Shown here one piece after another: positions 17,013 to 24,358 of a stretch of DNA of 55,656 bases; the first letter of the stretch is position 1; each line of letters begins with the position of its first letter. The stretch covers positions 1-55,656 of the forward strand of contig JACRJN010000098.1 of NCBI GenBank assembly GCA_016235675.1, given 5' to 3'. Under the pieces are notes generated by a model. It ran no database searches. It was not told the origin of the DNA and saw nothing but the letters and a program-made list of their open reading frames with translations. The translations under genes and the position numbers were made by a program. Source of the stretch: Candidatus Schekmanbacteria bacterium (GTDB lineage: Bacteria; SZUA-182).

Positions 17013-18339
17013 CTACTAAATCCCGTCCTCCCATGGAAGTAATCGGATGATCCATTAACTGCATCACCGTCGGGGCGACATCTATGATATTGACATTATT
17101 CAAAGATAAACCCTTCCTGTTGATAAAGCATACGGCATTGGTCTGGGTGTGCATTCCGGTAAAGACATCATTACCCATCAGGGTCGGTTTTTTTATCGAG
17201 CCTTTTAAATCGTAGCCGTCTTGCGATAACAATACCAAATCCGGAGCACGGTCTAAGTATTTGCCGCGATAAATTTCCTCTTTTTTATAGACCTTTTTGA
17301 TAACCTCCCAGCGTGACAATTCTTCCATCAATTTATTACGCAAGGCGTCATATTCATGGCCGGGATTAACCCGCCCTTTGGGAAAACGCCCCTTTAAATT
17401 TATATAAACCCTGGAAGGGTCGAGGACAAAGGCGTAAGTCTGCTCAGATAAGTCATCCAAAGATGCGGGTGGTTCCTTTTCAAACTTCAAATAGCCTTGC
17501 TCTTTTAACCAGTTGTTGAGATAAACCTCATGTTTGATTCGGGTGAATCCGTGATCGGACACCAGCATAAAGGCATCCTGGGGATGGTTGCAACGCTCAT
17601 AAATCTGCCCGATGAATTTGTCCATCCGCCGGTAAAATTCCCTGAAGGCGCCATGATACTTATGCTGTGGGTCTTCGATGGCCTCCCAAAGGAAATGGTG
17701 CAGGCGATCGGTTTCGGTGATTACGCCGATAAACAAATCCCACTGTTCATTTTCAAAAAAGTGCAGCAGGGCTTGTGCTCTTTTCTGAAAGGTCAGATTT
17801 ATATCCTCCAACAGGGCATCCAGCGATTCCCTGGCTTTATCGGTATTGACGTCAATTTTATAGCCGATGCTGTTTAAATATTGATAGGCCGATTCCGGGT
17901 AAGTGGCTTTCTTCAAATCGATAGCGACAAAACCGGCGGAGAGCACCCCGTTGATTTCCCTGGCCGGGTAGGTGCCGGGCAGGTTAATAACGATCGAGCG
18001 CTTGCCGAGCTTACCCATTTCATCCCAAAGAGTAGGCGCCTTAATGTCGTTGAAGCTGGGGAAATACATTTTATAACTGTTCGGTTTCAAATCCATAAAA
18101 CCGTAGATTCCGTGCCGGCCGGGATTGCACCCGGTCATAAAGGAAGTCCAGGCCACCGACGATATTTCCGGTAAAGAGGTTTCCATGGGAGATAAGGTGC
18201 CCTGCCGGACGATTTGGGCCGTATTGGGCATAGTTCCGTCCTGAATGAATTGATGCAACAAACTACAAGGTACGCCGTCGATTCCGATGACCACCGCGCG
18301 TTTTTTAGTTTTCAAAAATCCAGTAATTTTTTTCCACAT
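17002..18339 (-). CDS. AP-superfamily phosphohydrolase/phosphomutase, AP3
   Basis: A 445-residue paralog. Metal and nucleophile positions are present: Asp21 (IGIDGV), Ser60 in PEISSVAW, Asp/His in TDRLHHFLW, VSDHGFT, and a late His in TGMHTQT. It lacks the LGYL-type tail of AP1, AP2 and CysC and ends GGRDLVDAA. It overlaps the sulfotransferase start by 11 nt, which suggests these two act on the same product. An intrinsic terminator sits between it and the upstream cysC, so it may have its own promoter or depend on readthrough. The substrate is unknown. Confidence 0.88.
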   Translation of the reverse strand: MWKKITGFLKTKKRAVVIGIDGVPCSLLHQFIQDGTMPNTAQIVRQGTLSPMETSLPEISSVAWTSFMTGCNPGRHGIYGFMDLKPNSYKMYFPSFNDIKAPTLWDEMGKLGKRSIVINLPGTYPAREINGVLSAGFVAIDLKKATYPESAYQYLNSIGYKIDVNTDKARESLDALLEDINLTFQKRAQALLHFFENEQWDLFIGVITETDRLHHFLWEAIEDPQHKYHGAFREFYRRMDKFIGQIYERCNHPQDAFMLVSDHGFTRIKHEVYLNNWLKEQGYLKFEKEPPASLDDLSEQTYAFVLDPSRVYINLKGRFPKGRVNPGHEYDALRNKLMEELSRWEVIKKVYKKEEIYRGKYLDRAPDLVLLSQDGYDLKGSIKKPTLMGNDVFTGMHTQTNAVCFINRKGLSLNNVNIIDVAPTVMQLMDHPITSMGGRDLVDAA

Positions 18340-18584
18340 GTTACAACCTTGCGTCCTAGTCGTAGTGCCGGGGCTTTAGCCCCGGAGATGCAGCCCTAAA
18401 GGGCTTTCGACTACGAAAATAGTCGGTGGTGTCAGGAGTTACCTCCTGACACCTGAGTAGCACTCCCGGAATTGCTGTCAGGTGGTAACACCTGACAGCA
18501 CCCCATATCTCATTATATCCTTCGTCTTGGTAGCACAGGCTTCCAGCCTGTGACACAGGCAAGATGCCTGTGCTACCAGAGGGG
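18340..18584. repeat. Four hairpin repeats upstream of AP3
   Basis: This stretch contains CGTAGTGCCGGGGC...CGACTACG (18362-18414), GTGTCAGGAGTTACCTCCTG ending in ACAC (about 18429-18452), GCTGTCAGGTGGTAACACCT ending in GACAGC (about 18474-18499), and GGTAGCACAGGC...TGTGCTACC (18529-18577). No gene is seen. It is followed by the cysC terminator. Confidence 0.85.
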
Positions 18585-18622
18585 ATAAAAAGACCAAGGG
18601 GCGGTTTTTTACGCCGCCCCTT
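18585..18622 (-). terminator. Intrinsic terminator downstream of cysC
   Basis: A 9-bp GC-rich stem, AAGGGGCGG (18596-18604) against CCGCCCCTT (18614-18622). Read on the minus strand it is followed by GGTCTTTTT. It lies 26 nt after the cysC stop and should separate the cysC-proximal transcript from AP3 and the sulfotransferase. Confidence 0.75.
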
Positions 18623-18647
18623 GTCGTATGTTTAATTTCAGCAGATT

Positions 18648-19262
18648 CTATAAATAACCTAATGACTCCAGCCTTTTGGCGATCTCTTCCTCTTCCTCTT
18701 TACTGTATTTATGTTCTTTGGGAGCAATAAATCCCATCTCTTCCAGCTTGGCAATAATCCTTTGGGCGCTTTCCTCCACCGTTTCCCGGTTGCTTTCGAT
18801 CACCAGTTCCGGATTATCCGGCTCCTCGTAAGGATCGGACACCCCAGTGAAGTTTTTCACCTCGCCCGCCAACGCCTTTTTGTACAAGCCTTTAACATCC
18901 CGCTGGACTAAAGTATCCAACGGACATTTTACATACACCTCTACGAAATTCCCGACCATCTGCCGCACCTCGTTACGTATCTCTTTATAGGGCGATATGG
19001 CCGCGGCAATGTTCGGTACCCCGTGTTTGGTAAGCAACTGGCAAACCCAGCCGATCCTGCGGATGTTGGTATCACGGTCTTCTTTGCTGAAACCCAAACC
19101 TTTGGACAGATGAGTTCTCACTACGTCTCCGTCCAGAATTTCCAGGTTCATAATACCGCGGGCAACCAGGAATTCATGTACCTTATGCGCCAGGGTAGTC
19201 TTCCCCGCCCCGGATAGACCGGTAAACCAAATGGTAAAGCCTTTAGTGTTCCCTTTACTCAT
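18648..19262 (-). CDS. cysC: Adenylyl-sulfate (APS) kinase
   Basis: A 204-residue cytosolic kinase that phosphorylates APS to PAPS, the sulfate donor for the nearby sulfotransferase. The P-loop is GLSGAGKTT, followed by the DGD motif, the ISPYKEIR segment (FISPY-like) and [11 protein letters not shown]. The first ~180 residues cover the full family domain. The C-terminal extension [17 protein letters not shown] is an acidic helix ending in the same LGYL motif as AP1 and AP2. The start has an AAGGAGG-type Shine-Dalgarno. ATP sulfurylase (cysD/cysN or sat) is not in this window. It sits directly downstream of AP4 and before a terminator. Confidence 0.94.
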   Translation of the reverse strand: MSKGNTKGFTIWFTGLSGAGKTTLAHKVHEFLVARGIMNLEILDGDVVRTHLSKGLGFSKEDRDTNIRRIGWVCQLLTKHGVPNIAAAISPYKEIRNEVRQMVGNFVEVYVKCPLDTLVQRDVKGLYKKALAGEVKNFTGVSDPYEEPDNPELVIESNRETVEESAQRIIAKLEEMGFIAPKEHKYSKEEEEEIAKRLESLGYL

Positions 19263-19277
19263 TATTTAAAACCCTCC

Positions 19278-20654
19278 TTAAATAATTTTGCCGTGCATAT
19301 CATCCGGCGGGGTTATTCCCAAGAGATGCAAGATCGTAGGAGCCACATCCATAATCTGTAAATTTTCCCGACAGCCCTTTTGCCCCATATCGTTGGTATT
19401 CATCACAAAGATACCGTGCTGAGCGTGATTAGCGTCATCAGGCCCGGTATCGTTATCGAATGTATGAATGGTATTCAACCCCACGCTGCCCACCGAGCGC
19501 CAGTAAAGATTCCCGAACAGGGCGATTAAATCCGGCGGAACACCGTTACAGGTACGGTAAATCTCTTCCGGTTTATAGACCCTGGTACCGATGGGGTGAC
19601 CCTTGTCATCGCCTAGGGCTTCCAATTCCGCAATCAATTTATTGCGCACATTTTCATAATCTTCAGGTGCTACCGCCCCTTGCGGCTCGCGCCCCTTCAC
19701 GTTTAAGAAAATGCGGGAATAATAACCGCCTTCGCCCCAGGCATAAGTCTTTTCCCAATCGATTTTCATTTTATTGGCCGGAATCACACCCGGCGGCTTT
19801 TCCTTTAAGGTCAAATACCCCTGACGCATCAGCCATTCGTTGATGCAAATCCCGCCATCCATTTTCTGGGCGCCGTGGTCGGATACAACTATTACCGCGG
19901 TATTCTCCCGGTCAATCAGCGTCAATAACCTGCCGATTTCCTGATCGATGTATTTATAATAATCCCTGGTTACATTGACAAATTCGGTATGAGGATCGAA
20001 TTTTATATGGGTGGGGTCGGAATACTTCCAAAACCCGTGTTGCAGTCTGTCCACTCCCATTTCCACCAGCATACAGAAATCCCAAACTTTAGTGGTCATC
20101 AAATGGCGGGCGACACGGAAACGCTTTTCCGTCATCCGGTAAATATCGGCCAGCAATTTCTTTTTATTCTCGGTGCGGAAATCATCCACGTCCAGCATAT
20201 AGCCGTCGGCTACTTGTTCCACTTCCGCTTTCAACTCCGGCGGGTAGGTATACTCGCTTTTGGTGCTGGGAGTAAGGAAACAAGTCACCATATAACCATT
20301 GACCGGTTTGGGCGGATAGGTTTGAGGGATGCCCAATAGAATTGACTTTTTATGGTTCTGGGTGAGAATATCCCAAACTGTTTTCTCTTTCACTGAGGAA
20401 GAATTTGCAAAAAACAGCCCGTCGTAGGAATGATCCTTCCGGTTTCTGAAACCGTAAAATCCCAACTCTCCCGGATCCTTACTGGTCAGCATGGAAGACC
20501 AGGCCGGAACGGTAATCGGCGGCAAACAGCTTTCAAGCCGGCCCCAGACCCCGTTAGACATGAGGGCTTTCAAATTAGGCAGGTCATCTATATATTGCTT
20601 GAACACCAGTCCCGGATCGGCACAATCCAATCCAATCACTAAAACTTTTTTCAT
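19278..20654 (-). CDS. AP-superfamily phosphohydrolase/phosphomutase, AP4
   Basis: A 458-residue paralog with Asp10 (IGLDCAD), nucleophile Thr48 in PPITVPAW, Asp/His in VDRLQHGFW, VSDHGAQ, and a late His in ANHAQHGIF; all expected ligands are present. It ends DDMHGKII without the LGYL tail. Its ATG shares one nucleotide with the stop of the PpiC gene (TAATG), and cysC begins 15 nt after its stop. Translation is therefore coupled to the exosortase-locus genes upstream. It is probably cytosolic, since no signal peptide is seen. The substrate is unknown. Confidence 0.88.
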   Translation of the reverse strand: MKKVLVIGLDCADPGLVFKQYIDDLPNLKALMSNGVWGRLESCLPPITVPAWSSMLTSKDPGELGFYGFRNRKDHSYDGLFFANSSSVKEKTVWDILTQNHKKSILLGIPQTYPPKPVNGYMVTCFLTPSTKSEYTYPPELKAEVEQVADGYMLDVDDFRTENKKKLLADIYRMTEKRFRVARHLMTTKVWDFCMLVEMGVDRLQHGFWKYSDPTHIKFDPHTEFVNVTRDYYKYIDQEIGRLLTLIDRENTAVIVVSDHGAQKMDGGICINEWLMRQGYLTLKEKPPGVIPANKMKIDWEKTYAWGEGGYYSRIFLNVKGREPQGAVAPEDYENVRNKLIAELEALGDDKGHPIGTRVYKPEEIYRTCNGVPPDLIALFGNLYWRSVGSVGLNTIHTFDNDTGPDDANHAQHGIFVMNTNDMGQKGCRENLQIMDVAPTILHLLGITPPDDMHGKII

Positions 20655-21595
20655 TACTTTCCACTTTCCGCATCTGGGGTTGCATTCCCGGCGGGTGGAT
20701 TTTCTTTAACCTCCAATTCGCCGCCCATGGAAAAATTAAAAGAAGCCAGCACACTTTCGTTAACGCTGATTTTAGCGCCCTTTTTCAAGTCTGCCACTAA
20801 ATCGTCCAAAGCCTTGCGCTGCTTTTCGCGCATCAGATTCATTTTAATCGCTTCGGCAATATCAGCCACCGCCACATCGGGACCCATCCTTTTTTCGGTT
20901 ACTTTAAGGATTGTATACCCAAAATCGGAGGGAATTATCTCGGTAATCTGCCCGACTTCCAATGCGAATACTCCGTCTGCCACCGCGGGCGGAAGCTGCC
21001 ATCTTCTCACATAACCCATGTCCCCGCCCCTGATCGCCGTAGCCCGGTTAGCCGATTTTTCCATGGCCAGTTTGGTGAAATCCTCACCTTGTTTTAATTG
21101 GCTTAAGACCTCTTCGGCTTCCACCTGGCTGGATACGAAAATATGGCTGATGCGCAATTCGGGCTGGGCTTGAAAATTCGCTTTTTGCGAATCATAATAA
21201 GCCTGGATGTCCTGTTCCGTTACATTTATTTGTTTTTTCAGCAGTTTTTCTTTTATATAGTTTTGGATTAATAAATCCTTTTTATAATCCTGTACTTGTG
21301 AGACAAAGGCCGGCGCTTTTTGCATATTTTCTTTTTTGGCCGCCTGGATAATCAATTCTCTGGTAGTCAGTGATTCGATGAATTCCTTTTGCCCTTTAGG
21401 ATTTTGCAATGCCTTATGCGCCAGCGGGGACAGCCGTTTTAAACGCCTTTCCACGTAGCTTGTGGTTAGCTCCTCGTCATTAACCTTCGCTACGACCTGA
21501 CTGGATTTGGCGATTTCTTCCGAACTGTTACCGCAAGCAGTTAAAGCCGCGATTATTAATAATAGCATCTTTAACTTTTTCAGTTTAGAAAACAT
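20654..21595 (-). CDS. PpiC-type peptidyl-prolyl isomerase lipoprotein (EpsD-like)
   Basis: A 313-residue lipoprotein. The signal peptide ends in the lipobox LTAC, giving the lipidated Cys21. An N-terminal SurA-like helical region (about 35-125) is followed by a parvulin domain (about 145-235) with ISHIFVSS and GGDMGYVRRWQLPP. Proteins of this type (EpsD) accompany exosortase exopolysaccharide loci and probably help fold or assemble periplasmic parts of the machine. The C-terminus is a Pro/Ala-rich tail. The stop overlaps the AP4 start by one nucleotide. Confidence 0.88.
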   Translation of the reverse strand: MFSKLKKLKMLLLIIAALTACGNSSEEIAKSSQVVAKVNDEELTTSYVERRLKRLSPLAHKALQNPKGQKEFIESLTTRELIIQAAKKENMQKAPAFVSQVQDYKKDLLIQNYIKEKLLKKQINVTEQDIQAYYDSQKANFQAQPELRISHIFVSSQVEAEEVLSQLKQGEDFTKLAMEKSANRATAIRGGDMGYVRRWQLPPAVADGVFALEVGQITEIIPSDFGYTILKVTEKRMGPDVAVADIAEAIKMNLMREKQRKALDDLVADLKKGAKISVNESVLASFNFSMGGELEVKENPPAGNATPDAESGK

Positions 21596-21620
21596 TTGAT
21601 TCTCCTTAAATTAAACAAAA

Positions 21621-21688
21621 GGCTCTAGGTTTTGGGCTATGGGCTTTAGGCCGGCGGTTTTTGCCTAAAGCCTAAAGCCCATAGCCTA
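21621..21688. repeat. GGCTTTAGG-type hairpin at the 3' end of the EpsI gene
   Basis: Arms GGGCTATGGGCTTTAGGC and GCCTAAAGCCTAAAGCCC form a long imperfect stem. The same family occurs at 35473-35549. The distal edge contributes the TAG stop of the EpsI-domain gene. Confidence 0.75.
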
Positions 21689-22369
21689 CAACTTTACATG
21701 CTCAAGCATATTGCCGAATAAAGTATCGCGCATATCTTCAGGAAGACCGGCAGCCAGTTTTTTGATAAAATCCTCCTGCACCTCATAGGCTCTTTCTGTA
21801 TTTCCCTCATGAGCCAGGGAAGAAACCCGCATTAGCGCACCATAGGCCGGTTTTTCGAATATTGTATAATAAAGTTGTTTGAATTTGCGTTCCATATGAT
21901 TGGTAACTACCAAGCCATCCAGTATGACCCAATAACTAATCGGCTCGGTAACTCCCTGGCCGCGTGCTATCAAGCGTTTTAATTGTACATTATTATTAAA
22001 AACAGCCCGTTTCCCCACAGTTTCCACATCGAAACCGGAGGCGCGATAACAACCTTCAGGCAGATGGATGGTAAAAGACTGCCGCTGATCGGAGCCATAG
22101 GTAATGGCCAGCCAGACCACCGCCCCATCGGAACGGACATAGGTGCGCATCAACACTTCATTTAAAAATTCCCAGCGCTTCATTACATCCCGGTCGATTT
22201 TATTTTTCGCCATTTTCCAATCGGCAAATTGGGCAGGAATATTCTCCAAGCCTACCTTTACCGAAGCGGATATTTTATCCAGTTTCAGAAAGTTGGCGAA
22301 TAATACCACCGCAGACATGATAATTACTAGAAAAGAAAATTTTATTAAAGGCAATTTTTTCATATTCAT
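21686..22369 (-). CDS. EpsI-domain (exosortase-associated) protein
   Basis: A 227-residue protein with one N-terminal membrane anchor (about 10-27). The periplasmic EpsI domain (DUF3485) has the motif IHLPEGCYRASGF, with His102, Glu105 and Cys107. In other exosortase systems this domain is either fused to the exosortase C-terminus or encoded next to it, as here; its activity is not known. It lies just downstream of the exosortase gene, with a complete 104-bp palindromic element between them. The stop codon coincides with the edge of a hairpin repeat. Confidence 0.88.
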   Translation of the reverse strand: MNMKKLPLIKFSFLVIIMSAVVLFANFLKLDKISASVKVGLENIPAQFADWKMAKNKIDRDVMKRWEFLNEVLMRTYVRSDGAVVWLAITYGSDQRQSFTIHLPEGCYRASGFDVETVGKRAVFNNNVQLKRLIARGQGVTEPISYWVILDGLVVTNHMERKFKQLYYTIFEKPAYGALMRVSSLAHEGNTERAYEVQEDFIKKLAAGLPEDMRDTLFGNMLEHVKL

Positions 22370-22395
22370 GACTCATTTATATTTTGTAGAATTCT

Positions 22396-22499
22396 GTAGG
22401 GTAGGCTCTGCCCACCATTTTAACCTGTTTTCTATTTAAATTATGCCGGTCAAAAATAATGGAATGGCGACCAAAATTGGTGGGCACAGCCCACCCTAC
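22396..22499. repeat. Complete GTAGGGTGGGC element between exosortase and EpsI genes
   Basis: A 104-bp element with arms GTAGGGTAGGCTCTGCCCACC and GGTGGGCACAGCCCACCCTAC (one mismatch cluster) and an AT-rich core. It lies inside what should be one transcription unit. Confidence 0.9.
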
Positions 22500-22511
22500 A
22501 AAACTACAAAA

Positions 22512-23330
22512 CTAGGCCGGCTTCTTCTTCCGCTCCAATAAAAATATCACCAGCTTATCAAGCATCATCAAACTGGCCAGGGCAATGCCGAAAACCACAA
22601 AGCCCGAAAAATCATGATAATAACTCTGCCCGGCCGATTCGCCAAAATGAAAGGTTATCAAAGCCAAAGAAGCGACCCGTACGGTATTAGCCAAAACAGC
22701 AATCGGGAGGATGCTGATCAATACCAGCATCCGGCGGGGAATGCCTGCTTCCTGTAAATATACATACAAGGAAATCAGCGCCAGCAAAGACGTGATCGAA
22801 CGCATCCCGCTGCAAGCATCAGCCACAAGCAGTTTGTAATCGCCTATGGTCAGCAACACCCCGTTTCTGAAGATCGGGTAATGCAGCAGGGCTAAAGATT
22901 TTTCCGCCAATTGCGAAACTATTTGCTTTAGGGGAAAAGTAACCATATCGACTATAAAAACTGGCAACGGAATAACAAATACCAAATAGAGCGCCGGGAA
23001 AATCCATTTCCTGGCCTCTTTGCCGATCAGGGAATAATAGGCTCCGATAAAAACGAAGGGAAGGGAGGCTATTTCAACAGACATGGCTTTATGTCGTACC
23101 CCCAGCCAATAAAGGGCCAGCCCAAAAAAAAACACCAGCATAGCGGGCAAATGCAATTTATCATCAATCGGTTTTTTAAAAATCTCTCTTTCTTTCCACA
23201 GCAGCCAAAGGAAAATTAAAAAAATCAAGGGGCCGTGGCTATATTCCTCACGCCATAAACGGTAATGAAAAAGCTTATACACCGTAGGGATATAAGTTGT
23301 CAGAATCAAAATGCCAAGCGATGTTAACAC
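22512..23330 (-). CDS. Exosortase (EpsH-type membrane transpeptidase)
   Basis: A 272-residue inner-membrane protein with about eight hydrophobic helices. The exosortase catalytic triad is clear: Cys173 in ADACSGMRSI, Arg218 in ANTVRVASLA and His239 in YYHDFSG. Exosortases cleave C-terminal sorting signals of PEP-CTERM type and are encoded with exopolysaccharide genes. I found no PEP-CTERM-like substrate in this window, so targets must lie elsewhere. The start is a GTG (23328-23330) with AGGAAGG about 11 nt upstream, and the exact start is uncertain. It shares strand and context with the EpsI-domain, EpsD-like and Wza/Wzz-like genes. Confidence 0.93.
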   Translation of the reverse strand: MLTSLGILILTTYIPTVYKLFHYRLWREEYSHGPLIFLIFLWLLWKEREIFKKPIDDKLHLPAMLVFFFGLALYWLGVRHKAMSVEIASLPFVFIGAYYSLIGKEARKWIFPALYLVFVIPLPVFIVDMVTFPLKQIVSQLAEKSLALLHYPIFRNGVLLTIGDYKLLVADACSGMRSITSLLALISLYVYLQEAGIPRRMLVLISILPIAVLANTVRVASLALITFHFGESAGQSYYHDFSGFVVFGIALASLMMLDKLVIFLLERKKKPA

Positions 23331-23359
23331 CCTCTTTCGTCCTTCCTACTTTTGAGGAG

Positions 23360-23480
23360 CTCGTAAAAAGTCAAAAAATGCACTTGCCTGTCATTCCCGT
23401 GAAAACGGGAATCCAGGATTTTCAGCCCCTTAGAATCGGTCTGGATTCCCACTTTCGTGGGAATGACAACTTTTTACGAG
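23360..23480. repeat. Nested palindromes upstream of exosortase gene
   Basis: Outer arms CTCGTAAAAAGT (23360-23371) and ACTTTTTACGAG (23469-23480) enclose a GTCATTCCCGTGAAAACGGG...CTTTCGTGGGAATGAC element (23390-23467). The inner element is a variant of the GTCATTCCC family with a different core. Confidence 0.88.
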
Positions 23481-23484
23481 ACCA

Positions 23485-24354
23485 TCACTTTTGATTAATT
23501 ACTACACCGAGAACCTGCGCCCGCGCGGCTTCCAGGTTTTTTTTCGCCTTCTCCAGTTCATCCTTGCGGGTTTTCCCTTTCAAAACCACGATCAGCGCAC
23601 CATCCATAAAAGAAGCCAGGTAGGGGGCGTCCGCTGCCGTTTGAAAAGAAGGCACGTTCACAATCACTACTTCATAAGAATTACGCAAGGTTTCCATTAA
23701 TTGGCGCGCCCCTTTGCGGGCAAATAAAGCCGTCGGATTAGGCGGCAACGGCCCGCTGGGTAAAACATCCAGCTTTTCGAAAGGCGTGGTTTGGATTGTT
23801 TCCTCTAAAGTCGATCTGTTAGCTAAAAGGGTGCTGACCCCGAATGAATTTTTCAGTTTAAATAATTTATGGATTTTGGGTTTTCTTAAGTTGAAATCAA
23901 GCAGAAGTGTTTTTTGGCCTAATTGGGCAAACACAACGGCTAAATTAGTGGCAATAAAGGTCTTTCCGCTCTCTTCCTGACAACCGGCCAGGCAGATGCT
24001 TTTCAATCCGATCCCGGCGCCTTGAAGCAACAAGGCCGTCCTGATATTGCGGATGGCTTCCACTTTGGGGGCAAAGGGAGAATAAGCGGCGATTACTTCC
24101 TTGGAAATGGTATTATCTTTGTTATTCAAATAAGGGTGGGAAAATTGGTAAGCCACCGCTAAATCGACATCCTCTTTAGTGGCCAAACCCAATTTTATCG
24201 CGGCTTCACCGAAATAGATACCGTCTTTTTCCTGCAAGGCTTTGATTTTTTCTATATCGTCTTCTGTAATCTTTTGAAAAGAAAGCAAAATTCTGCCGAT
24301 AGAATCTTTCCGCATCAATCCTTTGCCGTTTTCTTTTATCTCTAAATCTTTCAT
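23485..24354 (-). CDS. EpsG/CpsD-like P-loop ATPase with MshEN-like domain, degenerate motifs
   Basis: A 289-residue protein of the chain-length-determinant tyrosine kinase family (EpsG/CapB). Residues about 18-76 resemble the MshEN/GSPII_E N-terminal domain that exosortase-type EpsG proteins carry. The P-loop is EESGKT (127-132) in place of the usual PGEGKS/T. Walker A' reads LLDFNLRKP, with Asn155 replacing the second Asp. The Walker B position reads IVNVPSF, with Asn223 replacing the Asp. No C-terminal tyrosine cluster is present. It may bind nucleotide but is unlikely to be a normal kinase; it probably regulates the Wzz-like partner whose gene ends 4 nt upstream. Confidence 0.88.
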   Translation of the reverse strand: MKDLEIKENGKGLMRKDSIGRILLSFQKITEDDIEKIKALQEKDGIYFGEAAIKLGLATKEDVDLAVAYQFSHPYLNNKDNTISKEVIAAYSPFAPKVEAIRNIRTALLLQGAGIGLKSICLAGCQEESGKTFIATNLAVVFAQLGQKTLLLDFNLRKPKIHKLFKLKNSFGVSTLLANRSTLEETIQTTPFEKLDVLPSGPLPPNPTALFARKGARQLMETLRNSYEVVIVNVPSFQTAADAPYLASFMDGALIVVLKGKTRKDELEKAKKNLEAARAQVLGVVINQK

Positions 24355-24358
24355 TTAA

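Noticed and set aside
10756-20654. AP-superfamily proteins as sulfatases
   Set aside because: The nucleophile segment is PxT/SxxAW, not the formylglycine motif CxPxR, in all four proteins.
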